Shown here: positions 34,301-45,190 of the stretch, one piece after another
Position numbering within the stretch: position 1 is the stretch's first letter
Layout of the letters: each line of letters opens with the position of its first letter
Source: Trichobilharzia regenti
Lineage: Eukaryota > Platyhelminthes > Trematoda > Strigeidida > Schistosomatidae
DNA length: 64,000 bases
NCBI GenBank assembly: GCA_944472135.2
Contig: OX235270.1
Location: 58,409,267-58,473,266 of the forward strand
Direction of reading: 5' to 3'
Made by a program: the position numbers and the translations under genes
The notes under the pieces: model-generated
The model's database searches: none
Seen by the model: only the letters and a program-made list of their open reading frames with translations
Told to the model about the DNA's origin: nothing

Positions 34301-36560
34301 TGAATATTTGTACAACCTTTTGTTTAACATTTGCTTAAAAAATAAATCCTTAATATGTCTCCTTTCTTTCTGTTGTTATGGGATTGTGGTCCTGTAACAT
34401 TAGCCACTGGTACTTGGGTAGAAACTGTGCGTTATGTTGGGAAAGTAATGAAACGAAAAAGTGAAAATTAAGCAAAAACCGCTAAAAAGTATCGCAATGT
34501 TTGGGAGACATATGTCGACGCGATTAAATAATCACATCATGTGTTCTAAGGCTGGTTGTTTTGAATTATTGTTATTGCGGTAGTTGCACTGAATTATGTG
34601 TATTATAGATTTCCTAGAATGGTATATTACGACATCCGGAAGTTGGAACTACACTCTCCTCTTAGGTCTCGTGTGAAAGTGATAGGCGATTCGGAACGCC
34701 TTTTGGTGTAAACACTTATTAAGACAAGTGTACATACTGGGTTTCTTCATCAACAAGATAATCTTTTCATAAAAATCATCTCCGAATTTCCACTTTAACT
34801 CGGTAATTTGAAGACAACTTCACGCTACTCACTACGGTAGCAGTTTGTGAAGACTGCTCATTGGATGCCTTGACTTTAGAAATATTATTCCTAAGCGTAA
34901 ATGCATAATTCTACCCTTTGATCACTGCATTGATTTTATTCGTTACATATCAAAATGTTGCCGCGGATAATAATTGTGTACAGTATTATTTATCGGTGAA
35001 TGTTTTTTAAAATACACGACTCACTATAAGAAATAACATTAGCGTCAAAATCTTTGTCACTATCAACTTTGGCTAAGGTTAACACTGTCTCATCAAGTAG
35101 CATATCCAAACAAACAAGGGCATTGATATGGCGTATCCCCTATTTGAAGTGGCGCCTCTGGCTGAACCTTGACGGCATTTGCGCGGAGGGGTACATTTAT
35201 TGATAATTTAGCATTAAGTAGAAATCTAGTGACAATGCAGAAATCACTTCCTTCAGCAACCAACCCATAAATTCTCCCAAATAAGCCAGTGCCCATAAAA
35301 AGAACAAAAAATGGCTCAGAAACTTATCACCTAAAGTGCAAGGGAATAACATAAGTCCGTGATCTGTGTTAACTTACGTTAGCTAATATTTTTTTAACTC
35401 AGAAAAAATATATGTCACAACTGCCTTAAAACATAAAGTCAAGGCACGTTAAAAAACCTAGTGCTAAGTCTGTATGATGCAACATAATTAATAAGACGAC
35501 GAAATGATGCATACACATTTCGTTCACTTAATAATTATTTTTTATATGAGATAAATGAAATTTAATCCGTACATGATCACGTCAATGTTTGAAGAAATCA
35601 ACTGCAAAAAAGTATCAGTAGAAGTCGTGTGCAATGATGTAAGTTAACTTTTTTGAGAGGGAGTTTCACATATTGCAAATGCTTCTGAAAATTAAGTATT
35701 GCACCTCCGGATAGGAACATTATTTGTGGCTATTTTCGCTCATAGCACTGTTTTCCATTCACTTTTAGCAAGTAGAAACAGTACACAATTGTAAACCTAA
35801 GTTTCCTTACTAGGTGCAAGTTAAGGGTACCAGCTGATCAAATGACTTACGTCTGAGTACAGGCTGGCTGTTAGTGTGTTGTCGCGTCCAACGTAATTTG
35901 AAGTTACTTCTTTGTAACGCTTAAAGTGGCACTTCACTGTACGTATCGTAACCTTAAAATTAGTTACAAACATGATAAAAAATAATAGAAATTTTCAAAA
36001 TATCGTCTTGGCTACAGCGATGTTTGGCGGTAGGAACAACAGTAGCGTTGCGAATCGTCAACCTACGTCTGCATGTGTCGTGACTTAAGTGGAGACTACT
36101 AAGTTTTTTTAAATACCTGGAAGCTTTTATGGTATGTGATTAACTAGGGTGTTTTTTTTGTTATGTCGTTTGCTTGAGCATGTTTTCGAAAATCTGTTTT
36201 ACTAATGCAGAATTCTTAAGAATTCTTTATTATTAAATTTAATAATAAAGAATTAAGCATTTCGCAACGCTTTATCTGCTTTCATAGCTATCTTGGGTTA
36301 GAGACTAAAGTCTCATATATATGTAAGATATCATATTATTTTCAGAAATGGTTGTATCCTAATACTTTCAATAAACAAAAATAAATATATATTCTGGTCA
36401 TGAGGTCTCACGCCTGCTTACAGTTAGGGAGATCCTGTAACCGCACGAAACTCCTTACGTATATTTGTACTGAAAATGCTTATTTCTCAAAATTAATTCA
36501 CCCACTCTCAACTTTTTTCGAATTTTCGCGCACATTGTTTGATTGTTGTGTTGCATCGGT
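31326..36560. other. Mostly unique DNA without a recognised gene
   Basis: This 5.2-kb stretch lacks the repeats that fill the rest of the window. A frame of 125 codons at 33,378-33,755 (start MVRFACPRSILFDLS) has no family I recognise and no signal peptide. GGTTAGGGT-like reiterations occur near 32,930-33,060. A 34-bp perfect AT palindrome lies at 36,221-36,254. It could hold an intron or regulatory DNA of a neighbouring gene, which I cannot show. Confidence 0.4.
36221..36254. repeat. Perfect 34-bp AT palindrome
   Basis: AATTCTTTATTATTAAA followed by its exact reverse complement. An adjacent 14-bp palindrome, AATTCTTAAGAATT, overlaps its left end. It is a possible cruciform site or chance in AT-rich DNA. 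Confidence 0.8.
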
Positions 36561-36569
36561 CTTTCAGCT

Positions 36570-37115
36570 GAAAAAGTGTCGAGACGGTGTTTTGAAGTTA
36601 GGCGTCGAGGAGGGGAAATCAATCGACAAGGCTGTGAAATTACATCGACTGAGATGGTTAGAACATGTGTTACGTATGCCTAGTCATCGCCTTCCACGAC
36701 GGGCTATGTTAGCTGATATAGGGTCAGGCTGGAAAAGAGTTAGTGGCGGTCAAACCAAAACATGGCACCAGTCAATGAAATCTACAACAGTTAGTCTAAG
36801 CCAGTCACGTAGGAAGGTGTAGACTTCCTAACTGGTTGGGGTCTTCGGGACGGTAAAAACCAATGGTTGGAAACAATTGGTGACATGCCTCCAAATCGTT
36901 CTCAATGGCGCAGATGCATCCACTCCTTGTGATTTCCAATGAAACTGTTTTGTTCTTCGTTATTACTATTCCTTTGTCTGACACCTCTGCTTACTGTTTC
37001 TATTATGCTTTTCTTGTACTTTCTTCCCTTGCTTTGTGTGCTACATGGAGTGTGGCGACTTAAACTGCCTCACATGTGTGCAAAGTTCTATGTCGAAAAT
37101 AGACAGACTTTATGG
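36570..37115 (+). pseudogene. LINE C-terminal tail (RTE-type) with 3' UTR
   Basis: The frame at 36,600-36,822 reads LHRLRWLEHVLRMPSHRLPR then RVSGGQTKTWHQSMKS, the typical C-terminus of a LINE reverse transcriptase. A frameshift at about 36,815 is followed by NQWLETIGDMPPNRSQWRRC and a stop near 36,930. The untranslated part (TGTGGCGACTTAAACTGCCT, TGCAAAGTTCTATGTCGAAA) ends in AGACAGAC. The same tail is at 57.47, 57.94 and, inverted, 53.87 kb. It is strongly 5'-truncated. Confidence 0.75.
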
Positions 37116-37320
37116 ATTGCTCTCCTTAGAATCAGGAAAACAAGGTATAAAGCAACCACAACAACAGCGGCAAAGAAATCACAACAGGAAGCGCAGCGAC
37201 TATTACGACAAAAACCGTAGCTGTTATATCACTGCCAAATACAGTTAACAAAAATGATATCAAAACCATTGACTCACTAACTTGGGTATGTAAATCCAAC
37301 AATATATAGTTATGTATATT
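37116..37320 (+). repeat. Copy of the RTE leader-like sequence
   Basis: ACAACAGCGGCAAAG through ATGTAAATCCAACAATATAT resembles the leader of the 4.2-7.5 kb RTE element (about 7,360-7,500) read in the same sense on the plus strand. It may be part of the LINE fragment just upstream or a separate relic. Confidence 0.4.
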
Positions 37321-37628
37321 AGTTAGAAAGTATTGGTAAGGGACAATATATATATTTTTTCATAGCTTTGTTGGTTTACAGTACGTTTGAAATTCGTTAA
37401 AGACCCTTACCTACAGGGTCAGAGCTGCTTCTTCAGATGTAATTTAGCATAAACTTAAAGTTGTTCATGACAGATTAAATGAAAGCATCTACCCTGAAAA
37501 GGTCATCATGAAACTCAGCCCAGAAAGTAGAAAAGAATTCTTCAGCGTCCGCTAACAAAAATTCTCTATTTATGCGATTGAAATTCAACAGTGATATACC
37601 AAGCCAAATAACCAACATTAGTATATGT

Positions 37629-38205
37629 GTAAAACTTGGGCACTGTGGTAGTATGCAATACCATATCAGTGTTTATTAGATATATCACAGTGAGACAGAA
37701 TTGTTAACTGGATGACGTTTCGAACACAATTTATTGTTCATAGTCATATCAATTATCATCACGACTTCGAAACTTGAGTTTTATAGCTTTCTTTTTTCTC
37801 CTATTTGTCGTAGGGGTAGTAGAATTTTCCAGATGTCTGGGAGAAGCGTTGAGTCATTCCTATTATACGTGTTTGCAGTTGATTCGACAAATAAAGCTTC
37901 CGGCATCGATCTCTCCCTTCACCCTGTTACAACTATCATCTAGCAAAATCTGGATTAGTTGATCCGAATAAGATCAGAAATCTGACGAATAGTTCAGCCA
38001 TAGCACTATATGCAATCACACACAAACACATTGGAATGGTATAGGATGACAGTTGTAGAATATATTTTAATTTTTTGTAATAATTTATTGTATTCGAAGT
38101 CATGTGATGATAATTGATATGACTATGAACAATAAATTGTGTTCGAAACGTCATCCATTAAATAATACTGTTTCACTGTGATATATCTAATAAATTAATG
38201 TGGAA
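37629..38205. mobile_element. PLE family B hairpin remnant
   Basis: A minus-oriented terminal repeat (37,629-37,905) and a plus-oriented one (about 38,040-38,205) are inverted copies. They carry CACTGTG, GGATGACGTTTCGAACAC and its complement. Between them a short plus-strand piece reads LVDPNKIRNLTNSSAIALYA, which resembles the C-terminal end of a GIY-YIG domain in the same family. Only the very 3' end of the element survives, in fold-back form, as at 50.0-50.95 kb. Confidence 0.6.
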
Positions 38206-38244
38206 ATAACCAGCAAATTGAGGAAACTAATTCCAACTTTTAAT

Positions 38245-38438
38245 TGTTGTGAACTTTTCTTATAATACATATCTAATCATATTCCTATCTCTACCGCTAT
38301 TAACACTCTTTTTTCCTTTATATGTTTAAGCCATTCCGGCTTCATTGTAAAATGAATAAAGCCTAAATTCTTGGTTCATTCGTCTTTTCAAGATTCAAGC
38401 ATCACTCATCGTTCTAAGACTCAATCACCTTCGTAACA
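38245..38438 (+). repeat. 5' LTR of the gypsy element
   Basis: 194 bp, with a TATA-like TTTATATG at 38,317-38,324 and AATGAATAAAGCC downstream. It differs from the 3' LTR at ACATATCTAATC/ACGTATCTAGTC, CCTATC/CATATC, the T-run length and CTAAGACTCAATC/CTAGGACTCAGTC. Confidence 0.93.
38317..38360 (+). promoter_or_regulatory. Predicted TATA box and transcript start in the 5' LTR
   Basis: TTTATATG lies about 25 bp upstream of A at 38,344. The 17 nt from 38,344 to 38,360 (ATTGTAAAATGAATAAA) are the exact reverse complement of 38,440-38,456. If transcription starts at 38,344, the RNA 5' end can fold back onto the primer site. The start itself is inferred, not shown. Confidence 0.6.
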
Positions 38439-38439
38439 A

Positions 38440-38456
38440 TTTATTCATTTTACAAT
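38440..38456 (+). other. Self-priming primer-binding site
   Basis: TTTATTCATTTTACAAT begins 1 nt after the 5' LTR, where retroelements carry the primer-binding site. It has no TGG start expected for tRNA priming. It is perfectly complementary over 17 nt to the LTR-internal segment at 38,344-38,360. The geometry matches Tf1-type self-priming, where the cleaved 5' end of the element's RNA primes cDNA synthesis. Confidence 0.75.
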
Positions 38457-38460
38457 ATTC

Positions 38461-39563
38461 ATGGAACGATTTTTCCGACCTGATCGGTTCGACGTAGAAC
38501 CTAACGCAGTTGGAGCTGCCAAGAAGTGGGATCACTGGTTTGCGACTTTTCCTACTTCATTGAATCAATGGGATCCGAAAATCCTTCGAAACTACATATT
38601 CTCTTCAATCATATTTCTACTTCTGTATACGAATGCATTTCTGAATGCAAAACATACGAAGAAGCTATCGACACTCTCAAGAGTCTCTACATGCAGCCTT
38701 GCAACGAAGTGTTTGCTCGACACTTGTTAGCAACGTGTAAACAAGAATCTGGCGAAAATCTGGATCAGTTTGTTCGTCGACTCAAGTCGCTGACTACAGA
38801 TTGTTCATTCAGGGCAGTTACAGCCGAAGAACATCGTAACGAATCTCTACGTGATTCATTCATCTCAGGTATACAGTCTTCGATGATACGCCAGAGGCTA
38901 TTAGAACAGCGTACTTTAACTTTTCAAGCGGCATACGATCAAGCACGAGCTCTAGAGATGGCACATCAACAATCGCAGTCATACAACAATCCTGTTACAC
39001 CTTGCGCGTCCATTTCTTTACATGATGTACCTCATTCATCAGATTCCACACCCTCCGTCAATGAAACAACCATTGCTGCCGTTGAATCCAAATGCTTTTT
39101 CTGTGGTAATCGTAGACATCCTCGTTCCAAATGCCCCGCCCGTGATGCAGTTTGCAAAGCTTGTGGCAAGCAAGGACATTTTCAGAAGGTTTGCAGGTCT
39201 GCGCCATCTACGAAAAAAGGTCCATCTTCAGTTAACTCTATAATTTCATCTCTCGTTGTGGCTTCAGCACCTCAAAGTCTCACTGATGCTGTTACGCAGC
39301 TTACTGTCAATGGGAAATCAATGCAAGCTCTAGTGGATACCGGAAGCAGTGAGAGCTACATCTCTTCCTCAGTTGTTCGTAAGTATAACTGGAAAGTCCA
39401 TAAGTCTCGAAACAGAATCACAATGGCGAGTACGAATCTTACTAGTCATACTGAAGGACATTGTTTCTATCCATCTGCTATAAAAACCACACTTATGATC
39501 TATTCAAATTTTCCATTCTTCATAATTTATGTGCAGACGTCCTTCTTGGACATGATTTTTTAA
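38461..39563 (+). pseudogene. Gypsy gag and protease, frameshifted
   Basis: The first ATG at 38,461 (MERFFRPDRFDVEP) opens gag. The frame shifts near 38,555, after which residues continue from CDFSYFIESMGSENPSKL. The capsid-like part contains CKQESGENLDQFVRRLKSL. Two CCHC zinc knuckles follow: CFFCGNRRHPRSKC and CKACGKQGHFQKVC (C-x2-C-x4-H-x4-C), which bind RNA. The aspartic protease starts ALVDTGSSESYIS. Another shift near 39,465 moves into the pol frame. The whole looks like one gag-pol fusion now broken by indels, though assembly errors could also explain some of them. Confidence 0.82.
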
Positions 39564-41985
39564 AACTTCACAAACACATTGAGATTCCTTTTGGGGGATC
39601 AAAGCCGCCTTTTTCTCTCTGTGGTCTACCTTGTGTTCGCGTCGACCTGCCTACTCTGTTTGAAAATCTTTCAAAAGACTGTAAACCGATCGCGATAAAA
39701 TCCCGGCGTTATTCTCGTGAAGATGAAAGTTTTATTTCCACCGAAGTCAACCGGTTACTGCAAGAAGGTGTTATTGAACCTTCTAATTCTCCTTGGCGAG
39801 CTCAAGTTCTTGTTACGTCAAACGAACGCCATAAAAAGAGGATGGTAGTTGATTATAGTCAGACAATCAATCGATTCACTTTTCTGGATGCTTACCCATT
39901 ACCTAGGATTGACGAAATGATAGAAAAAATCGCACAATATGACATATTCAGCACTCTTGATCTGAAGAATGCTTATCATCAAATTGCCCTAAGGAACGAA
40001 GATAAACCATATACTGCTTTCGAGGCTTGTGGGAAACTTTACCAATTTTGCCGAATTCCTTTTGGTGTTACCAATGGCGTAGCTTGTTTTCAACGCATTA
40101 TCGATGAATTGATCAGTAAAGAACAACTCACAAGCACGTTTGCCTACATTGACAATGTCACTATCTGCGGCAAAACTCAGGAGGAACACGACAAAAATCT
40201 AAACAAGTTTATGGTAGCAGCACGCAATTATGGAATAACCCTTAATGATTCCAAAAGTGTGATCTCAAGCAGAAGCATACAATTACTCGGTTATGAAGTT
40301 TCAAAGGGGTTATTAAACCAGATCCCGATCGGCTAAAACCTCTTCGTGATCTAGAACCACCCACAGATATCAAATCTCAACAACGGGCCGTTGGATTATT
40401 TGCTTATTATTCACAGTGGATCCCTCGCTTCTCAGATAAAATCCACCCATTGGTAAATAATCGGATTTTCCCTCTTGATATCGAAACTCGAAATGCTTTT
40501 GACAAACTGAAAGACGACTTAGAACGTGCAGTCGTTGTGGTAGTTGATCCGAAAGCACCCCTTGTTGTTGAAACAGATGCTTCAGATGTCTCAATTGCAG
40601 CTACATTAAACCAGAATGGTAAACCTGTCGCCTTCTTTTCTCGAAGTGAGAAACATCATTCATCGGTTGAGAAAGAAGCCTATGCCGTGGTTGAAGCAAT
40701 TCGTAAGTGGAAGCATTACCTTCTCGGAAATCACTTCAAACTTGTCACTGATCAACGTTCAGTAGCATTCATGTTTGACAAGATTCATAAAGGCAAAATC
40801 AAGAACGATAAAATAATGCGTTGGAGAATTGAGCTATCCCCTTATCAATATGACATCATTTATCGTCCTGGAAGGGATAATCAAGCTGCTGATACATTTT
40901 CCCGTAGTTTCTGCGGTTCCTTGCAGTCAGTGTGCGACTTGAAATTTCTCCATGACTCTATGTGCCATCCTGGAGTTGTCCGAATGATGCATTTTGTACG
41001 CTCGAGAAACCTTCCATTCTCCCTTGACGAGGTGCGCAATGTAACCAGTAAATGCGTGACATGCTGTGAGTTAAAGCCTCAATTTTACAATCCCTCTAAT
41101 TTCAAACTCATAAAAGCAACCCAACCTTTTGAAAGGTTAAGCATCGACTTTAAAGGACCTCTACCGTCAGCTAGCCGCAATCACTATCTGCTCACGCTGA
41201 TCGATGAATATTCTCGATTCCCCTTTGCATTCGCCTGCCCCGACATGTCGTCTCAAACGGTAATGAATTGCCTTTGCCAACTGTTTTCGATTTTCGGTAT
41301 GCCTTCTTACATACATACCGACAGAGGCGCTGCTTTCATGTCTACCGAATTACGGGCATTTCTTCTGGAGAAAGGCGTAGCAACCAGTCGTACTACCTCA
41401 TACAATCCTCAAGCCAATGGGCAGGTCGAGCGCCTCAATGGAACACTTTGGCGTGCCATCACTCTAGCATTAAGATCACGGGGCCTACCAACGGCACAAT
41501 GGGAGTCTGTTCTACTCGACGCCTTGCATTCCATCAGATCTTTGCTCTGTACTGCAACGAACGCCACGCCACACGAACGACTGTTTACCTATAACCGAAG
41601 ATCGACATCTGGGACAACTCTTCCTACTTGGCTCACTGTACCAGGACCAGTACTTCTCCGGCGGAGTGTTCGTCAGTCCAAATTCGATCCCCTGGTTGAA
41701 GAGGTGGAGCTATTGAATTGTAACCCGCAATTCGCTCACGTTCGCTTCGGTAATGGACGTGAAGATACAGTTGCTCTTCATCATCTGGCACCCAAAGGCG
41801 AAGATATAGATCAAGTTGAAAATTCAATACCGGAGGGCGACGCAATTCCTGAGCAACAAGTAAATGGGGATGCGACCACTGATCCTAATATTCTTCGTGA
41901 AGAAAATACAACTGAAACGAACAACGGGCGTATTCTTTTGGAAAAACAACAACGTGTACGGGCGTACCAGAGAAGCGTGACATAA
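39464..41985 (+). pseudogene. Gypsy pol: RT, RNase H, integrase
   Basis: The frame from about 39,464 to 40,336 holds the end of the protease (VLLGHDFLKLH) and the RT: VIEPSNSPWRAQVLVTS, MVVDYSQTINRFT, FSTLDLKNAYHQIAL (catalytic Asp), RIPFGVTNGVACFQR and FAYIDNVTICG (active-site box YIDN instead of YxDD). A shift near 40,310 leads to 40,340-41,985. There RNase H reads VVETDASDVSIAATL and AYAVVEAIRKWKHYL. The integrase has its HHCC finger (CHPGVVRMMHFVRSRN ... CVTCCELKP) and D-D-E core (LSIDFKGPL, HTDRGAAFM, NPQANGQVERLNG). The frame ends at 41,985, 29 bp before the 3' LTR. Confidence 0.88.
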
Positions 41986-42014
41986 TGGCTCATTCCTTTT
42001 CAAGCCGCAGTGAA

Positions 42015-42209
42015 TGTTGTGAACTTTTCTTATAATACGTATCTAGTCATATTCATATCTCTACCGCTATTAACACTCTTTTTTTCCTTTATATGTTTAA
42101 GCCATTCCGGCTTCATTGTAAAATGAATAAAGCCTAAATTCTTGGTTCATTCGTCTTTTCAAGATTCAAGCATCACTCATCGTTCTAGGACTCAGTCACC
42201 TTCGTAACA
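42015..42209 (+). repeat. 3' LTR of the gypsy element
   Basis: 195 bp, with the same ends as the 5' LTR, followed by the duplicated TTAAT. The bases just before it (CAAGCCGCAGTGAA) do not form an obvious polypurine tract. Confidence 0.93.
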
Positions 42210-42436
42210 TTAATACCAGCCAGCGCGTATTTTCTTCTGATCAGTTTTGATGTCTCAACTGAAAGGTGAAGCGCATACTCTAGCCACCTTTTCTTGTATC
42301 TGTCAATTCGATTGGAGTCAGTTATGTTGGCCGTCGCTCTAGAGTTTTTTTCTTTTTGGTGTGAAACACCTGCTAGTGTGGCTAAATAAATGTGTAGCAA
42401 AACTGACTACCTGATCCAAATAGTCCATAAAGCAAA

Positions 42437-43530
42437 CATTATTATTATTCCCTTGGGTCCCGAGTGGAACATAGGGTTTCAACAAGTCTCCACTTTGTTC
42501 TCTTCTCTGCTGTCCTCTTTATCTGGGTCTACGATTGCCCATAATCTGTCATTTCCTCCAGCTCGCACGGTCTCCTCTATGTCACCTTCGCACTGACGAC
42601 CCAATTGTCACTTCCCATTTGGGTTCCACTCGGGCGATGGCCTGCATTGCGCACGATGTCATACGACTGCCTCCTCAATGTATGTCCGATCTACCTTTAT
42701 TTTTCCAACATATTTGTTGAACAATCGGCTCTTGGTTAGTTTGTTGTCGGAGTTTTTTGCTGCTACTTTTTTCTAGTCAGCCATTTGATATTTAATGTGG
42801 AGCCAGCGAAGTCAGCTGTTGATAAATGTCTGTAACTTGTTGGAAATCCTTTCCATGACGCACACGCTAAGTGTATGACGCGAACAGAAGCACTGACTGA
42901 CTTTGCATTTGTGTTGAAAATCAAAATCTTGTTCCTTATGTCGAAGTGGAGTGCAGCAGATTTCCAAACTGGTTTCAAGTTGATGAAGGTGTATCTTGCC
43001 TTTCCGACTCTGAAATCTTAATCCGTTCCGCCTAGTTGAAACGGTGCTTCTTAAGTAAGTCAAGGAAGTAGCTCCTGTCAAATCTCTTCCTTTGATGGTG
43101 GTTGGTGCTGTTTCTTGTTCGTATTGTTGTTAGTTGATTATCTTCATCACCTCCGTCTTCTTTATGTTCATCTGGAGTTCTGTCTTCGCTGTTAGCCTCT
43201 TCAACCAGTTTGTGCTTTTCGCTTGCAAGTCTTCGAGTTTGTGTGACATTAGACATATATCATCCATGCGCGAAATGCAGATCTTCTAGAGTCTTATTAT
43301 CGGTGATCCCGTGCATTTCAGTCTGACTCATAACTCATGTCATCGGTGACAACAGGCAGCCTTGTCTTACTCCTGTATTCACTTCGAACGCCTCGCTCAG
43401 TTTCCCGTTGTGGGTCACCTGATACGTCGTACTGTCATATATTTGTTGAGTGTTGTATAGCTAGGACTAATCTTAGAGCTCAAAATTCACTTCTGGACTG
43501 AGAATGACCTGTGTGCTGTAGTCTGACCAT

Positions 43531-43568
<38 letters not shown>

Positions 43569-43925
43569 GCTCAAAACGGTAACTATTTAGATTGGTTTGT
43601 TTCTGTGCAAGGTTGTACATTGTTATATTTGTCAGCCACATGAACATTATCAGCACGTCCCCATGCTTATTCTCGCTTTTATCGACAGAGCACACATCGA
43701 CTGACTTGCTTCCCACAGGCTTTCACCAGCCTTCTGTGTCATTTCGTTTCTCCGATTCCAACGAAGAATAAGATTGTTATTTCAATGTTTTTGTATTTTT
43801 AATGTATTTCTTGTGCGTTGAAGTTTCTGTAGCAGTTCGATTGGTTTTGGGGTGTACCGCGCCGCATCAAACACTCCTTTCTAACGGGGCTTGGGGCTGT
43901 CTGTAAAACTAGCAAGCTAACAAAC
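42437..43925 (-). mobile_element. RTE LINE remnant, internally disrupted
   Basis: The 3' end is at 42,437-42,490 (ATTATTATT tract, CCCGAGTGGAACATAGGGTT). Minus-strand coding relics run to about 43,440, including WKSAALHFDIRNKILIFNTN and TGATSLTYLRSTVSTRRN. RTE 5'-leader similarity reappears at 43,815-43,925 (GAAGTTTCTGTAGCAG, ACACTCCTTTCT). A repeat with a TA microsatellite lies between. It is non-functional, with the RT palm largely lost. Confidence 0.7.
43451..43650. repeat. Dispersed repeat with (TA)n core
   Basis: TGTTGTATAGCTAGGACTAA to TTGTCAGCCACATGAACAT recurs at 46,189-46,919, where a solo LTR splits it. The (TA)n tract at about 43,534-43,565 is longer here than in the other copy. 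The starting TGTTG suggests it may be part of an LTR, but no matching end or duplication was found. Confidence 0.65.
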
Positions 43926-45004
43926 TAGGAGAGGTTAAACCTATCATTAAAGCATCTTTTTCTGTCATTTGTTTTGTGGCCAGTAAATTGCCAAAGACGT
44001 CTATTTACTAAGTACTTCAGTCATTTGAGGCCGTAGCAATTCCCTTAAAATATCCAGAGCTATGTGTGCAAAAGAAACAAATCCAACTGCTACTGTAAAC
44101 CTGGCCTGCTGCAAAACCTACTTCTGAATTTATCTGATATTCAGTTTAGTGTTATATTGATGAGTGTTACCATGTATAGTTGATTTTCAGCTGCAGTCTT
44201 TTGATGTTGTTGATTCCATGTTATTCAAAACATTGGTATTCTTAATAACAATAATTCTTTATTTGCTATGACCATAACTGTGGAACCTAGTGAAGATATC
44301 AGAAACAATATTTTTAATCAATAATGGGCACGCTTCATATTTGTCAAAAGTTGCGAATTTTTTTCAGTCAATCAGTCTATAGTTTTCTCAGATAATTATA
44401 ATCGTGAAGCTTCACAAATTTTAATGGATTCCTGTGACGTGTACACAAAAGTCGTTTCTTAATATTTCCTTTCCAAAAGCAAGAACCATTCAGTCGTACA
44501 CATTCATTTGGTCTTCTCAGAATATTTAGTTGTTCAATCCTGTGGAAAGCAGAATAAATCATTGGACGTAGGGGAAATGTATGATAAAGTGGGAAGTCAA
44601 GTTAGTCGTTGGCATCATATAACCTTATATATGAGAATATTCAATTATCACAGTACGTGTTGATACGCCTAATGATCTAACATGTTAATGACGTCTTTCG
44701 CTCAGTTATTTGAGAATTCTATGTGTATTTGTATAGGGATGAACGAGGTCAGATTAGTGATAATTATCTACCCTGTCACTTCCAAAAATGGTATGTTGAC
44801 ATGCAGTATATGAGATCCTATTGACCTCTAAATAAATTAACCTCTAGTTACTCATTGTATCTATGGCTCCATACGAATATGTTTAACTACTAAATTGGAC
44901 TTTAAATACTTATAAACTTAATCGTGCTTATTAGACTAGCAAAGCTGTTTTCAACACCAGCATTATTAGTATTGTTATAAGTCCTACGATTATCAGCAGT
45001 GTAT
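43926..45004. other. No recognisable gene
   Basis: AT-rich sequence with only short frames (for example 44,377-44,562, minus) and no domains. It is probably upstream or intronic DNA of the TIGAR-like gene, but this is unproven. Confidence 0.4.
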
Positions 45005-45190
45005 GGTGGTAGTGTAACAAGAGAAGACAAGGGCCAGGAAACAGATCGTTTATTAAGGAAATTAAAACATATTTATAGATTATATATAGATTATTATAGG
45101 TTATTGTTAGCAGAAAAACACAGTCTTCTAATTGTTTGTTTCTCACAGAAAGTTAACCTTGCATCTCTTTGTGGCTGTTTCTTGAATGTC
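45005..45190 (-). repeat. Solo copy of the short direct repeat found at 61.9 and 62.35 kb
   Basis: In minus orientation it reads GAGATGCAAGGTTAACTTTC, AACAAACAATTAGAAGACTG, CTTAATAAACGATCTG and CCTGGCCCTTGTCTTCT, matching the paired repeats of the TRIM-like unit. The AATAAAC motif is retained. No clean target duplication was found. Confidence 0.6.

Larger units (their letters stand above)
38240..42214 (+). mobile_element. Ty3/gypsy LTR retrotransposon, complete structure
   Basis: LTRs of 194 and 195 bp (38,245-38,438 and 42,015-42,209) start TGTTGTGAAC and end TTCGTAACA. They are flanked by the perfect 5-bp duplication TTAAT (38,240-38,244 and 42,210-42,214). The interior codes for gag with two zinc knuckles, protease, RT, RNase H and integrase, in gypsy order. 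The LTRs differ at about six positions (~97% identical). Three frame shifts (near 38,555, 39,465 and 40,310) break the coding region. The site after the 5' LTR pairs with the element's own LTR rather than with an evident tRNA. Confidence 0.93.

Noticed and set aside
37790..38010. Independent gene between inverted repeats at 37.6-38.2 kb
   Set aside because: The only coding resemblance (LVDPNKIRNL...) is the last part of a PLE GIY-YIG frame.
41268..41594. Plus-strand frame overlapping the gypsy integrase
   Set aside because: Shadow in another frame of the integrase core.
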